From Myxococcales bacterium (GTDB lineage Bacteria > Myxococcota_A > Polyangia > Polyangiales > JADJMO01): a DNA stretch of 64,000 nt. The position numbers and the translations under genes were made by a program. Of this stretch, positions 37,989-47,036 are shown piece after piece; position 1 is the first letter of the stretch; the number at the start of each line of letters is the position of its first letter. The notes beneath the pieces were generated by a model. It was not told the origin of the DNA and searched no databases. It worked only from the letters and a program-made list of their open reading frames with translations. The stretch spans positions 271,645-335,644 of the forward strand of contig JADJMO010000009.1 in NCBI GenBank assembly GCA_016709545.1, read 5' to 3'.

Positions 37989-39365
37989 TCAAGGGTGCGG
38001 ATCGACCGCGTGTCCGGCCAGCCACGCGGCGCGCCTCGCCCACCCGCCGAGCGCGCGGTCGTCCACGCCGCCCGGGTGCACCGCGTAGGCGCGCTCGGCC
38101 GCGAGCATGCGCGGACCCGCGGCGGCGAACCGCACAGCGAGCGCGGGCACGTCGACCGCCGCCCGCGCGATCTCCGCCACGAGCCGCGGACCGAGCGTCG
38201 GCATCCGCTGCAGCAGCGCGGCGCTGGTGGTGGCCGGGGTGACGAGCCCGGAGGTGAGGAGTCGGTCGACGTCGTCCTCGCCCAGGCTCCCCGCGAGCCG
38301 GCGGATCACGTCGTAGGCCGCGTGGACTCCGCCGCGCTCGCGGTGGAAGCGCGCCTGGTAGTCCGCCATCGACGACGCGGCGCCCGGATCGTCGCGCGAC
38401 GCGGTGGCCCGCTCCAGCATGCGCGCGGCCAGGAGGCCGCTGCCCACGCCGCTGCCGTGACCGGGGAACGTCTGGCAGGCCGCGTCGCCGACGAGCGCGA
38501 GCCCCGGCGCGGCGAGGCGATCGTAGGGGCGGCGCACGGGGATCATCGACGCGCCACCGAACACCACGGCGCCGACCCACGGGTTCTTGCGCTTGAACGC
38601 CTGGAGCAGCGAGGGCCCATCCAGCTCGGCGTGGGTCGCCTCGACGCCGGTGAGCAGCTCGACCTCGTCGGCGTCGAGCTCCACGCGCACCCCGAGGGTC
38701 GAGAAGCCACCCCCGACCCCCGACCACGTGAGCACGCCATCGCGGTCGCCGTGGCGGGCCAGGAACGCCCGCGCGCCGGCGCGATCGGCGATCGAACACA
38801 CCTGCTGCGCCGCGCTCACGAGATCGCCGCGCTCCACCGGGAGGCACCGCCGCGCGAGCGCGCGAGAGCGGACACGGAGCTCTCCCGCGAGGCCGCTCGC
38901 GTCGACGAACAGCGCGGCCTCGAGCCTGGTGCGGCGGTCGCCTTGCTCGATCTCGAGGGCCACCGGCCGCCCCTCGGAGCCGTGGTGCTCGAGCTCGAGG
39001 AGCCGCGCCTGCGCGAAGAGCTCCACGCCTTGCCGCTCGGCGTCGCCGCGCAGTCGGTCGCCGAGGGCACGCATGTCGATGCCCCACATGGGCCGCTCGA
39101 GCTCCACGCGCGGCGTGCCCGCGCGGTCGAGCATGGTGATCGGCACGCACGCGCACCGCCGCTCGGGAGGCTCCGGGCGCGCGACCCCCGCCTCGTCGAA
39201 CAGCCACGGCGGGATGTCGTTGATCCAGCGCGCGCCGGCCACGTCGAGGCGACGGCGCTCGACGAGCGCGACGCGGCGACCGCGCGCGGCGAGCATGGAG
39301 GCCGCGGCGGCGCCGGTGGAGCCCGCGCCGACCACCACCACGTCGAACCGCCGGGGCGTGCTCAT
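37989..39365 (-). CDS. FAD-dependent oxidoreductase, geranylgeranyl-reductase-like
   Basis: A 458-residue flavoprotein. FDVVVVGAGSTGAAAASMLAARGRRVALVERR is the FAD-binding Rossmann motif; DASG appears near residue 165 and LALVGDAACQTFPGHGSGVGSGLLAARML (GD motif) near 290. This arrangement matches geranylgeranyl reductase and tryptophan-halogenase-like monooxygenases. No membrane segment. It is divergent from a glycosyltransferase (42-bp gap), so the two may modify the same lipid or natural product (inference). Confidence 0.85.
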   Translation of the reverse strand: MSTPRRFDVVVVGAGSTGAAAASMLAARGRRVALVERRRLDVAGARWINDIPPWLFDEAGVARPEPPERRCACVPITMLDRAGTPRVELERPMWGIDMRALGDRLRGDAERQGVELFAQARLLELEHHGSEGRPVALEIEQGDRRTRLEAALFVDASGLAGELRVRSRALARRCLPVERGDLVSAAQQVCSIADRAGARAFLARHGDRDGVLTWSGVGGGFSTLGVRVELDADEVELLTGVEATHAELDGPSLLQAFKRKNPWVGAVVFGGASMIPVRRPYDRLAAPGLALVGDAACQTFPGHGSGVGSGLLAARMLERATASRDDPGAASSMADYQARFHRERGGVHAAYDVIRRLAGSLGEDDVDRLLTSGLVTPATTSAALLQRMPTLGPRLVAEIARAAVDVPALAVRFAAAGPRMLAAERAYAVHPGGVDDRALGGWARRAAWLAGHAVDPHP

Positions 39366-39407
39366 GCGACGGAGGCTACCAGCTGCTCTGCCGAGTATGC
39401 TCGGACC

Positions 39408-40688
39408 GTGCGCATCGGCATCCAGACGTGGGGCACCGAGGGGGACGTCCGGCCGTTCTTCTCCCTCGCCAGCGCCCTCCGCGACCGCGGGCACACCGTG
39501 AAGGTCGTGTACACCAACGTCGAGGGCCGCGACTTCGGGCCGCTCGCCGCGCAGTGCGGGGTCGAGGCGGTCGGCGTCGGCGGCGAGTACTTCCGTGCCA
39601 ACGCGGAGCGGAACGGCAAGCGCGCCCAGGCCAGCTTCGAGCTCGGCAACCCCTTGAGCCAGCTCCGCCTCATCGTCGAGGACCTGATGGACCCGGTCGC
39701 GATGGCCATGTTCGAGGCCGGCAAGGCGCTCGCCTCCGAGAGCGACGCGATGGTCGGCCACTTCCTCGCGCACCCGGCGGGGTCGGCGGCCGAGGCCTCC
39801 GGCATCCCGTACGGGGTCGTCGCGCTGCAGCCGATCTTCGCGTCGGCCCACTACCCCCCGGTCGGGATGCCGGCGTTCGCCAGGTGGCTGAACCCGCTCA
39901 AGTGGAGGCTCGTCGGGCGGGTGCTCGAGTCCGTGTTCCGCGATCGCGTCAACGATCTCCGCACACGGGTCGGGCTCGAGCCCGTCCGCGACCTGCACCG
40001 CAACGTGCTCGAGCACTGCGCCTTCGGGCTCGTCGCGGTCTCGCCGTCGCTGTTCCCGCGTCCGCCGGACTGGAGCCCGCACGCGGACGTCTGCGGGTTC
40101 CTCGGGCTCCCCGACGCGGCCGAGCCGTGGGAGCCGGAGCCCGCGCTGCGCGCGTTCCTCGCCGACGGCCCGCCGCCGGCGTTCCTGTCGTTCGGGAGCA
40201 TGTTCAACCTCGACGGCGATCGCACGAGCGCGGTCGTGGCGAAGCTCGCGGAGGCGGTGGTGATCGCCGGGACCCGCGCGATCATCCAGGCCAAGGAGGA
40301 GGTGATCGCGCGAGCTCCGGAGCACGCCTCCATCGCCTACGTCGCGCGCGCGCCGCACGCGCGGCTCTTCCCGTCGTGCTCCGTGATCGTCCACCACGGA
40401 GGCGCAGGGACGACCCAGTCGGCGCTGCTCGCCGGGCGCCCGTCCGTCGTCGTGCCGCACGCCGCCGACCAGTTCTACTGGGGTGACCTCCTCCACCAGC
40501 GAGGCGTCGCCAGCAAGCCGCTCGCCGCGCGCGCGCTCACCCCGAAGGCGCTCGCCGCCCGCCTCCGCTTCGTCCTCGAGCGCCCGGATCTCACGCGGCG
40601 CGCCGGAACGCTCGGAGAGGCGCTCCGCACCGAGCGTGGGCCGGAACGCGCGGCCGAGCTCGTCGAGCGCGCGTTCGCTCGAGGTTAG
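39408..40688 (+). CDS. MGT/UGT-family glycosyltransferase
   Basis: A 426-residue GT1 enzyme starting at GTG 39408. N-terminal VRIGIQTWGTEGDVRPFFSLASALRDRGH is the acceptor-binding start of UDP/TDP-sugar glycosyltransferases; the C-terminal signature ARLFPSCSVIVHHGGAGTTQSALLAGRPSVVVPHAADQFYWGDLL matches the nucleotide-sugar site. Relatives glycosylate sterols, macrolides or carotenoids. The gene ends sharing a base with the convergent GFA gene. Confidence 0.9.
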   Translation: MRIGIQTWGTEGDVRPFFSLASALRDRGHTVKVVYTNVEGRDFGPLAAQCGVEAVGVGGEYFRANAERNGKRAQASFELGNPLSQLRLIVEDLMDPVAMAMFEAGKALASESDAMVGHFLAHPAGSAAEASGIPYGVVALQPIFASAHYPPVGMPAFARWLNPLKWRLVGRVLESVFRDRVNDLRTRVGLEPVRDLHRNVLEHCAFGLVAVSPSLFPRPPDWSPHADVCGFLGLPDAAEPWEPEPALRAFLADGPPPAFLSFGSMFNLDGDRTSAVVAKLAEAVVIAGTRAIIQAKEEVIARAPEHASIAYVARAPHARLFPSCSVIVHHGGAGTTQSALLAGRPSVVVPHAADQFYWGDLLHQRGVASKPLAARALTPKALAARLRFVLERPDLTRRAGTLGEALRTERGPERAAELVERAFARG

Positions 40689-41044
40689 AGGCTCTTGCCG
40701 TCGTACTGCTTGATGGTGAGCGCGCCGAGGTCGACCCCGTCGAGACAACGGACGTTGATCGCGACCACCTTGGCGCCGTCGGGGCGGAGGCCCCGGGCGA
40801 ACGAGGTGACGCCGCACGTCGAGCAGAAGTTGTGGTCGATGACGTGCTTGTGGAAGCGGTAGTGGGTGAGCGCGTCCTCGCCGCTACGCAGCTCGAAGCG
40901 ATCCTCGGGCACGAACGCGAGCAGGGTACCCTTGCGCATGCACATCGAGCAGTTGCACGCGACGGCCGCGTCGAGCGCGATCTCGACGTCGTACTGGACC
41001 TTGCCGCAATGACAGCTGCCGTGATGCTTCGTGGGTTCGGCCAT
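40685..41044 (-). CDS. GFA-family zinc protein
   Basis: A 119-residue protein of the GFA (glutathione-dependent formaldehyde-activating) fold: HHGSCHCGKVQYDVE, CNCSMCMRKG, and FCSTCGVTSF provide the conserved Cys zinc ligands. Most family members have no proven formaldehyde activity, so the substrate is unknown. It is divergent from the PhnD-like gene (63-bp gap). Confidence 0.85.
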   Translation of the reverse strand: MAEPTKHHGSCHCGKVQYDVEIALDAAVACNCSMCMRKGTLLAFVPEDRFELRSGEDALTHYRFHKHVIDHNFCSTCGVTSFARGLRPDGAKVVAINVRCLDGVDLGALTIKQYDGKSL

Positions 41045-41107
41045 GGCGACGGAGTGTAGCGCGCTGCCATCGGACCGTGACACGCACCGCCCCTCCGCCG
41101 TGGCAAG

Positions 41108-41905
41108 ATGGAGCCCATGGAGCCGTTCGGCCTGGGAATCGCGCGGAGCAACGAGCCGGTCGCCGCCGAAGAGCAGCTGCGCGCCCTCGGCGCGGCGATC
41201 GCCGCGAGCCTCTCGATCGAGGTCCGCCCCACGCAGACCAAGGACTACCGCGAGCTCGCCGACGCGGTCGCGGCGCGCGAGGTGGCGATGGCCTGGTTGC
41301 CGCCGCTGGTCGCCATGGAGCTCTCGGCGCGCGAGCTCGCCGAGCCCATCGCCCTACCCGTGCGCAACGACGCCACGAGCTACCGCGCCGCGCTCTTCGT
41401 GACGGTCGGGGGCCCACGTTCGCTGTCGGCGCTCGGTGGCTCGCGCGTCGCGTGGGTCGACCGCGCCAGCGCCGCCGGATACGCCGTGCCCCGCATGATG
41501 GTCGCCGCGGCCGGCCACGACCCCGCCACGTTCTTCGCGACCGAGTCGTTCTACCAGAGCCACGATCGCGCGGTGGACGCTGTGCTGGCCGACCTCGCGG
41601 ACGTCGGCGCGACCTACTGTCGGACCGACGAGGCCGGTCGCGTGCTGTGGGCGGGGTGGGCGGAGCACGACGGCCTGTATCCCGAGCGGGTGCAGGTGGT
41701 GGCGATGTCGGAGCCGATCCCGAACGACGTCTGGGTGATCGGGGCCGCGGTGCCGGCGGAGCGGCGGGCTGCCCTGGTCGAGCTCTTGACCCGCGCGGGC
41801 CCGGTGCAGGAGCAGGCCTGTCGGCTCCTCCGCGCCGAGCGGTTCGTGCGCGCCGAGCCCTCCCACTTCGGCCCGCTCGAGACCCTCGCGAGGCGCGCGG
41901 GTTGA
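41108..41905 (+). CDS. PhnD/PtxB-like substrate-binding domain protein without signal peptide
   Basis: A 265-residue protein with the type-2 periplasmic binding fold of PhnD-like proteins (IARSNEPVAAEEQLRAL, MAWLPPLVAME, VAWVDRASAAGYAVPRMM, GATYCRTDEAGR). It lacks a signal peptide, so it is probably cytoplasmic and may sense a small anion or act as a regulator module rather than feed a transporter. No ABC transporter genes adjoin it. Confidence 0.75.
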   Translation: MEPMEPFGLGIARSNEPVAAEEQLRALGAAIAASLSIEVRPTQTKDYRELADAVAAREVAMAWLPPLVAMELSARELAEPIALPVRNDATSYRAALFVTVGGPRSLSALGGSRVAWVDRASAAGYAVPRMMVAAAGHDPATFFATESFYQSHDRAVDAVLADLADVGATYCRTDEAGRVLWAGWAEHDGLYPERVQVVAMSEPIPNDVWVIGAAVPAERRAALVELLTRAGPVQEQACRLLRAERFVRAEPSHFGPLETLARRAG

Positions 41906-41910
41906 CCTCC

Positions 41911-41951
41911 GTTCACCGACGTCGGTGAACGCGTTCTCCAGCGTCGGTGAA
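41911..41951. promoter_or_regulatory. Operator-like palindrome with a third half-site
   Basis: GTTCACCGACGTCGGTGAAC is a perfect 20-bp palindrome at 41911-41930. The half-site CGTCGGTGAA recurs at 41942-41951, 22 bp from the same half-site in the palindrome. The sequence lies between the PhnD-like gene and the zinc-ribbon gene and looks like a regulator binding site. Confidence 0.6.
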
Positions 41952-41989
41952 TGCGTCGCCGAGCTCTGGACGGACTAGGCTGGCGACCC

Positions 41990-43347
41990 GTGAGCCAGGG
42001 TGTCGACACCGTCTCTTGCACGCGCTGCGGCAGCGGCGTGCCGCTGCTCGTCCTCGAGCGGTCGGTCGACTGCCCCCACTGCAAGGCGCCCATCGAGCTC
42101 GCGGCCGCGGACGTCGAGGCCCTCACCCGATACCGCACGGAGGTCCGGGCTCGCCTGGACGCAGAGCGGGGACAGCGCGCGCGCGAGGAGAGCTGGAACC
42201 GATCGTTCGGCGGCCCGGACGCGAAGAAGAAGAACCACCCTCTCTTGCCCCTGCTGGTCGTCGGGACCGTCGTGCTCCTCATGGGAGGGCTCATCGGCGC
42301 GCTGCAGGCCGCCGGCGCTTCCAACCAGACGATGTCCAACGTCGTCCCCGCCGCCTTCTTCGGCATCTTCGCGGCGGTCTTCGGCGGCTACCTCGTGTGG
42401 TACCGCTCGGGCCGTACCCAGCGAGGACGGCCCTCGAGAGCGCCACCGTGCACTGCCCGAAGTGCGGGAGCCCTCACGCGCTGCGCGTGGGCGAGGTCCT
42501 CGATCGCTGTCGGTTCTGCTCCGCCGCGCTGCTGCCGGACGCCGGGGTCAGGGAGCGAGGCCTGGCCGCGGCCGACCACGCCCTCCTCGAAGCCGAGCTC
42601 GCACACGGCCGGGCCGAGCGGCGCGGGATGCTCACGGTCTCGGCGTCGAGCGGCGCGCGGATCGTCCCCTACCTCGTCGTCGGCTCGTTCCTCCCCATCA
42701 CGCTGTTCGGTGCCGTGGCCTTCACCATCTCGTTCCTGGCTGGTCAGGAGAAGGACACGAGCGCCAGAGGCATCCTCCTGCTGTGGGCGGTCGCGCTGCT
42801 CAACGGGGGCCTGCTCGGCCTCGTCTACCTCTTCCGGCGCGCGCGGCAGGCGCGGATCGACGCCCTGCTCGGCGGGCTGTGCGCACGCTTCGCCGGCCGG
42901 CCCCTCGCCGACGCGTGGGCGGCGAACGCTTGGCTCGATCGCCACTGGGCCGGCAGCGTGCCGATGCAGCACATGTTCCGGGGCGCGCACTACACCACCG
43001 CGACGTTCACGGTGCAGGGCCTCCCCGCGCTCGCGATCGTGAACCCGGTAGGGGCGAGCGAGGACTACCCGGCGTTCGTGGCGTTCCGCGTGAGCGCGTG
43101 GCTCCCTGCACGAGAGGTCCCGCATCCGGCGGTCGCCGCCGCGCGCGCGGCCTGCGCCGGGGTCGGGCTCGGGCTCTCGGTCGAGCGCGCCGGGCTGGTC
43201 GCGGTCGCGAGCGAGGGCGCCGTCCGCAGGCTGATCGAGTCGCCCGAGCCGCTGCGACTCGCCGGCGCGCTCGAGGAGGTCGGACGCGCGGCCTACGCGC
43301 TCGGCGGAACGCGGGTGGATCTCCCTGCCCCCTCGCCCACCAAGTAG
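41990..43347 (+). CDS. Double zinc-ribbon multi-pass membrane protein, one frameshift
   Basis: About 452 residues. Zinc ribbon 1 at the N-terminus is CTRCGSGVPLLVLERSVDCPHC; ribbon 2 is CPKCGSPHALRVGEVLDRCRFC about 150 residues later. Between them are two hydrophobic segments (LLPLLVVGTVVLLMGGLIGAL, AAFFGIFAAVFGGYLVWY), and after ribbon 2 two more (LVVGSFLPITLFGAVAFTIS and LLWAVALLNGGLLGLVYLF), so the ribbons face the cytoplasm. One base missing in the CCC at 42417-42419 separates the frames. The C-terminal 200 residues form a soluble domain. Function unknown; the start is GTG 41990. Confidence 0.7.
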
Positions 43348-43377
43348 GTGCCGGGTGGCCCGGTCGGGGCGAGCGCT

Positions 43378-44557
43378 TCAATCGTCGTAGAAGATCGGCG
43401 TGCGCCGCGCGGCGAACGACTGCAGGGTCTTGCCGACCTCCTGCGACACCGCGAGCAGTCGCACGCCGAGGCCGACCGGCATGTCGTCGCCGGCCTCGCG
43501 GCCGGGTCCAGTGCACCTGGCCCGCGACTTTCACCGGTTCCTTGCCGTCGATCTCGAGCGACAGCTCCACCGTGGCGCCGATGGGGCGCTCCTCGTAGGT
43601 GGCGACGAAGACGCCCCCCTCGGCGACGTCCTGGCTGAAGCCCAGGTACAGGTTCGAGTCGCTCGCGCCGTGCAGCAGCACCTCCAGCGAGAGCGGCGCG
43701 GCCTCGGGGCGCACCGCCATCATGCGGCGCGAAGACCGCCGCGAGACGGGCGCCGACTTCGGCCCGGGCAGGCTCTCCTCGACGATGATCGTGGCCGGCC
43801 GGCTCGAAGACGACTGGTGGCGCGCGGTGCGGCTGACGTGCGCGATGACCTCGAGGGTGGGGAAGATGTCCTCGCCGTCGTGGTGGAAGATCTCGCGCCC
43901 GATCTCCGCGAGCTCGCGGTACGAGCGCTCGAACAGCGTCCACATGCGGTGCAGCGCGCGGCGGGCCTGTTGGAGCTCCGGCGTGTCCGCCGAGAACAGG
44001 TGGTCCTCGAGCACGCGCGCGAGGCGGCCCGTCGATTCGACGAGGCCCGGGTCGAAGCCCTCTACCGCGGCGAGGTCGGCCTCGTTCGACTCGACGTGGG
44101 CCGCGAGCGTGCGCAGGTCGAGCGCGAGGTCGATCGGGCCGTAGCTCAGGCGCACCGTGCGCAGGGCCACCTCGACCGAGGGCAGCAACGCGAGCCGCTC
44201 GGTGAGCAGGGTGGCGAGGTGGCTGCGGCGCGCGCGGCACTGCGTCTCGAGCTCCTGGGGCACGACGATCGCGCGCGGGCTGCGCGGCGCCACGTCGAAG
44301 CTCTCGACCACCCCGAGGAGCGCGTGCGCGAGCATGTCGAGGTCGTCGAGCAGCGCGTGGTCGAACCCGTCGAGCGTGGCGAGCTCGGCAAACCGCGCCT
44401 TGCCCTCGTCGCTCTTCGCGAAGTCGACCAGCGCCATCGCGGCGAGGGCCGCCACCTGTGGATCCACGTGCGGGGGCGCGATGTCGCTCACGGAGAGGGA
44501 GAGCAAGCGGGCGTGCAGCGACTGCACGCGCTCCTGGTGGGCGGATCGGGGGGCCAT
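43378..44557 (-). CDS. PilZ-domain protein, one frameshift
   Basis: About 393 residues. A long helical N-terminal region (to about 270) precedes a Ser/Arg-rich linker (SRRSSRRMM, with arginines that could form the RxxxR site) and a PilZ barrel (DSNLYLGFSQDVAEGGVFVATYEERPIG). PilZ domains often bind cyclic di-GMP. The frame breaks near 43500; the downstream frame completes it with GDDMPVGLGVRLLAVSQEVG and the end ARRTPIFYDD. Divergent from the CAP lipoprotein gene. Confidence 0.75.
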
Positions 44558-44654
44558 GGCGAGCTTCCCGGTGTAAGCCCCAGGATAATGTGGTGCAAGG
44601 GAAACGCGGCAGAAAGCTCGGCGCGAGCGCGGCGAGGGTCGGTACACTGGGGCA

Positions 44655-45122
44655 ATGCGCCTCTTCTTCCTCGCCTTCGCCTGCGCGGCTCTCGTCGGTG
44701 GTTGCTCGAGCGGTGGCGACTCGACGGGGTCGTCGAACGACGCGCTCGCCGGCGCGCGGACCGCGTGCGTCGACGGGATCAACGCCTACCGCGCGACCCT
44801 CGGCCTTCCAGCGTATGCAGCGTGGACCGACCAGAGCACGTGCTCCGACCAGGAGGCCGCCTCCGACTCGCAGACCGGCAAGGCCCACGGCGCGTTCGGC
44901 AAGTGCACCGAGATGGCCCAGAACGAGTGCCCTGGTTGGCCGGGGCCGCCGGAGACCATGATCGGCGGCTGCCTGAAGATGATGTGGGCCGAGGGGCCGG
45001 GCACCGACTTTGCGAAGCACGGCCACTACATCAACATGTCGAGCACCAAGTACACGAAGGTCGCGTGCGGCTTCTTCCAGGCCGCCGATGGCAAGTGGTG
45101 GTCGGTCCAGAACTTCCGCTGA
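44655..45122 (+). CDS. CAP-domain (SCP/PR-1) lipoprotein
   Basis: A 155-residue lipoprotein (lipobox LVGGC, C17). The mature domain has INAYRATLGLPAYAAW, AASDSQTGKAHGAF, NECPGWPGPP, CLKMMWAEGP and GHYINMSSTKYTKVACGFF, the CAP fold with its two His and disulfide pattern. Secreted CAP proteins bind sterols or lipids or act as exoproteins, and are frequent in myxobacteria. Strong codon bias and clean start support a real gene. Confidence 0.88.
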   Translation: MRLFFLAFACAALVGGCSSGGDSTGSSNDALAGARTACVDGINAYRATLGLPAYAAWTDQSTCSDQEAASDSQTGKAHGAFGKCTEMAQNECPGWPGPPETMIGGCLKMMWAEGPGTDFAKHGHYINMSSTKYTKVACGFFQAADGKWWSVQNFR

Positions 45123-45125
45123 GCG

Positions 45126-45968
45126 TCAGTAGTGGGTCGGTGCGCTGGCGCCTTCCCCCCGCAGCGTGACGAGGATGCGCTGGTAGACGGTCGCGTCGAA
45201 GAACGGGTCGAAGTGGTCCACGTAGTGCCCACAGAACTCGACGTTGGTGGCGCCCGTCACGGCGGAGGTGCTGTAGGGCACCATCAGCGTGTCCGCGCAC
45301 GAGTAGATCGAGGTGAACCGGAGGCCCGCGGGCATCGAGGCGCCGTTCAGCGTCTTCATGAACGGGCTGCTCGGCTGGATGTCGCGGAGCGCTTGCCACC
45401 CCGTGACCCACGAGGCGACCGGCGCGGCGTAGGTCCCGTGATGGGCCGAGACGAACGTCACGAACTGGTCGAGCTTGGCGCTCCCGCCGAGGACCTGCGC
45501 GTAGTAGCGGGCGGCGACCCCTGCATCGCACTGGGCGACGAGGTGCAGCCGATCGATGCCCCGCGCCGCGCGGAGCTCGTCGACCTTCGCGCCGATGCGC
45601 GAGGCGCCGACGGCCAGGCTCTCGGTGAAGAGGTCGGCCGGCGCCCACACGACGGGGTCGAAGCCGTCCCGGCGGAGCCGAGCCTCCATCGGCTTGAAGA
45701 ACTCCGGGCCGATGGTCGTGCCAGGCACCAGGAGCACCGTCCGCCGACCGCCGAAGGCGGGGAGCTTCGGGGTCGCCTCGATGGGCGCCGCGATCTGGCG
45801 CCGGTGCTTGTACGAGAAGAACCAGCGCCAGGCCTCGGGGCTGTTGCCGAGCGCGGCCTCGGTCGCGACGGCGTCGTCTTCGCCCTCTTCGGGGCCCTGG
45901 GCGGCGCAGCCAGCGAGGGCGGCGGAGACGGTGACGAGGGCGACGAGCGAAGCGGTGAACTTGTGCAT
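45126..45968 (-). CDS. Lipase-like alpha/beta hydrolase lipoprotein with Cys at the nucleophile elbow
   Basis: A 280-residue lipoprotein (lipobox LAGC) of the alpha/beta-hydrolase fold (TVLLVPGTTIGPEFFKPMEARL; LHLVAQCDAGVAARYYAQVL). The nucleophile elbow reads AQCDAG where GHSxGG is normal, so the serine is replaced by cysteine, as in dienelactone hydrolases. A C-terminal histidine (GHYVDHFDPF) is present. Substrate unknown. A 16-bp inverted repeat lies between it and the sigma-factor gene. Confidence 0.82.
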   Translation of the reverse strand: MHKFTASLVALVTVSAALAGCAAQGPEEGEDDAVATEAALGNSPEAWRWFFSYKHRRQIAAPIEATPKLPAFGGRRTVLLVPGTTIGPEFFKPMEARLRRDGFDPVVWAPADLFTESLAVGASRIGAKVDELRAARGIDRLHLVAQCDAGVAARYYAQVLGGSAKLDQFVTFVSAHHGTYAAPVASWVTGWQALRDIQPSSPFMKTLNGASMPAGLRFTSIYSCADTLMVPYSTSAVTGATNVEFCGHYVDHFDPFFDATVYQRILVTLRGEGASAPTHY

Positions 45969-46014
45969 CTCGGGTACTCCGGTCTGGGGTTGCTCCCAAG
46001 ACGGAGGGCGGCTG

Positions 46015-46071
46015 CCGCGGTCGCAGGAAAAAGTGAGCGGAGCGGTGGCCGACGATTTCCTGCGACCGCGG
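46015..46071. promoter_or_regulatory. 16-bp perfect inverted repeat
   Basis: CCGCGGTCGCAGGAAA at 46015-46030 is the exact reverse complement of 46056-46071; the 25-nt loop separates them. It lies between the sigma-factor stop and the lipase-like start on the minus strand. It could be a transcript-ending or attenuating hairpin, or a two-arm protein binding site. No U-tract is present. Confidence 0.5.
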
Positions 46072-46116
46072 GCCGTGGGCGCCGTCTTGGAGGGCCCCGC
46101 CTCCCCCCACTCCGAG

Positions 46117-47007
46117 TCACTCGTGCGCCTCCCCCTCCGTTCCATCGAGCACCGACCAGCTCAGGTCGAACTGGCTCTCGACCAGGCGAAAGACGCTGTC
46201 GAGGTCGTGGCCCTCGAGCCCGAGCCGTGTCCGCAGATCGCCCTTGGTGCCCCGGGCGAGCGCCTCGCGCGCGGAGACCAGCCAGCGCGCCACCGTGGCG
46301 CGGTGCACGCCGTACAGCGCGCGGAACCCGTCGATCGAGAGGCCATCGAGCAGGCTCTGGCGCAGGAGGTTCCGCTCGCGCAGCGAGAGCCGCCCGGCCG
46401 CCACGTCGATCGAACGCCGGAGCTCGTCGCGCAGCGAGGCCTTGAGGTGCGCGCTCTCGGGGTCGAGGCCCGGACCCGCGTCGAGCGCGGCGTCGGCGAG
46501 CTCCCGCTCCTCGCGTCGACCGCGGCTCAGATCGAGGGCGATCCGCGCGGCCGACACGCGGACCCACGCGTGCAAGGCTCCCCGGCCCCGATAGGCGGTG
46601 ATCTTGGGCGGGCTCTGCTCGGTGGCGACCACGAGCTTCTCGAGCACGAGCTGCCGCACCTCTTCGAGGCGGTCGCCGGCGGCCGGGACGATGGCGTGAT
46701 CCAGGTCGGCGACGATGTCGTCGCGGAAGCAGGCGAGCGCCACCGGCAGCTGGGCCGCACAGCCGCACGCGAGGTACAGGTCGTCGCAGTGCAGCTCGGC
46801 GAAGGACCCGCGGTGGGCGTCGGCGGGCAGCCTCGCGGCCAGATACTCGACGTAGCGAGCATCGTCGAGAGCGACCGTCGGCCAAGCGCGACGGGCGTCG
46901 GCGAGGATCGCGGCGAGCAACGGCTCGAGATCGTCGTCTGGAACGTCGGCCAGCGCCGGAGCAGCGACCACACCGCGCAGAGCGTTCGAGAGTGGTGTGC
47001 TTCGCAT
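46117..47007 (-). CDS. Sigma-70-family sigma factor, myxobacterial type
   Basis: A 296-residue sigma factor. The N-terminal region includes a possible Cys cluster (HCDDLYLACGCAAQ). Region 2-like LVVATEQSPPKITAYRGRGALHAWVRVSAARIALDLSRG and region 4 HTH LSLRERNLLRQSLLDGLSIDGFRALYGVHRATVARWLV are visible. Such factors in Myxococcota often sit beside zinc-finger/kinase regulators. It is divergent from the giant kinase with 29 bp between starts, so the two must share regulatory DNA. Confidence 0.85.
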   Translation of the reverse strand: MRSTPLSNALRGVVAAPALADVPDDDLEPLLAAILADARRAWPTVALDDARYVEYLAARLPADAHRGSFAELHCDDLYLACGCAAQLPVALACFRDDIVADLDHAIVPAAGDRLEEVRQLVLEKLVVATEQSPPKITAYRGRGALHAWVRVSAARIALDLSRGRREERELADAALDAGPGLDPESAHLKASLRDELRRSIDVAAGRLSLRERNLLRQSLLDGLSIDGFRALYGVHRATVARWLVSAREALARGTKGDLRTRLGLEGHDLDSVFRLVESQFDLSWSVLDGTEGEAHE

Positions 47008-47036
47008 GGCGAACCGCTCATCATACACACCTCGCC

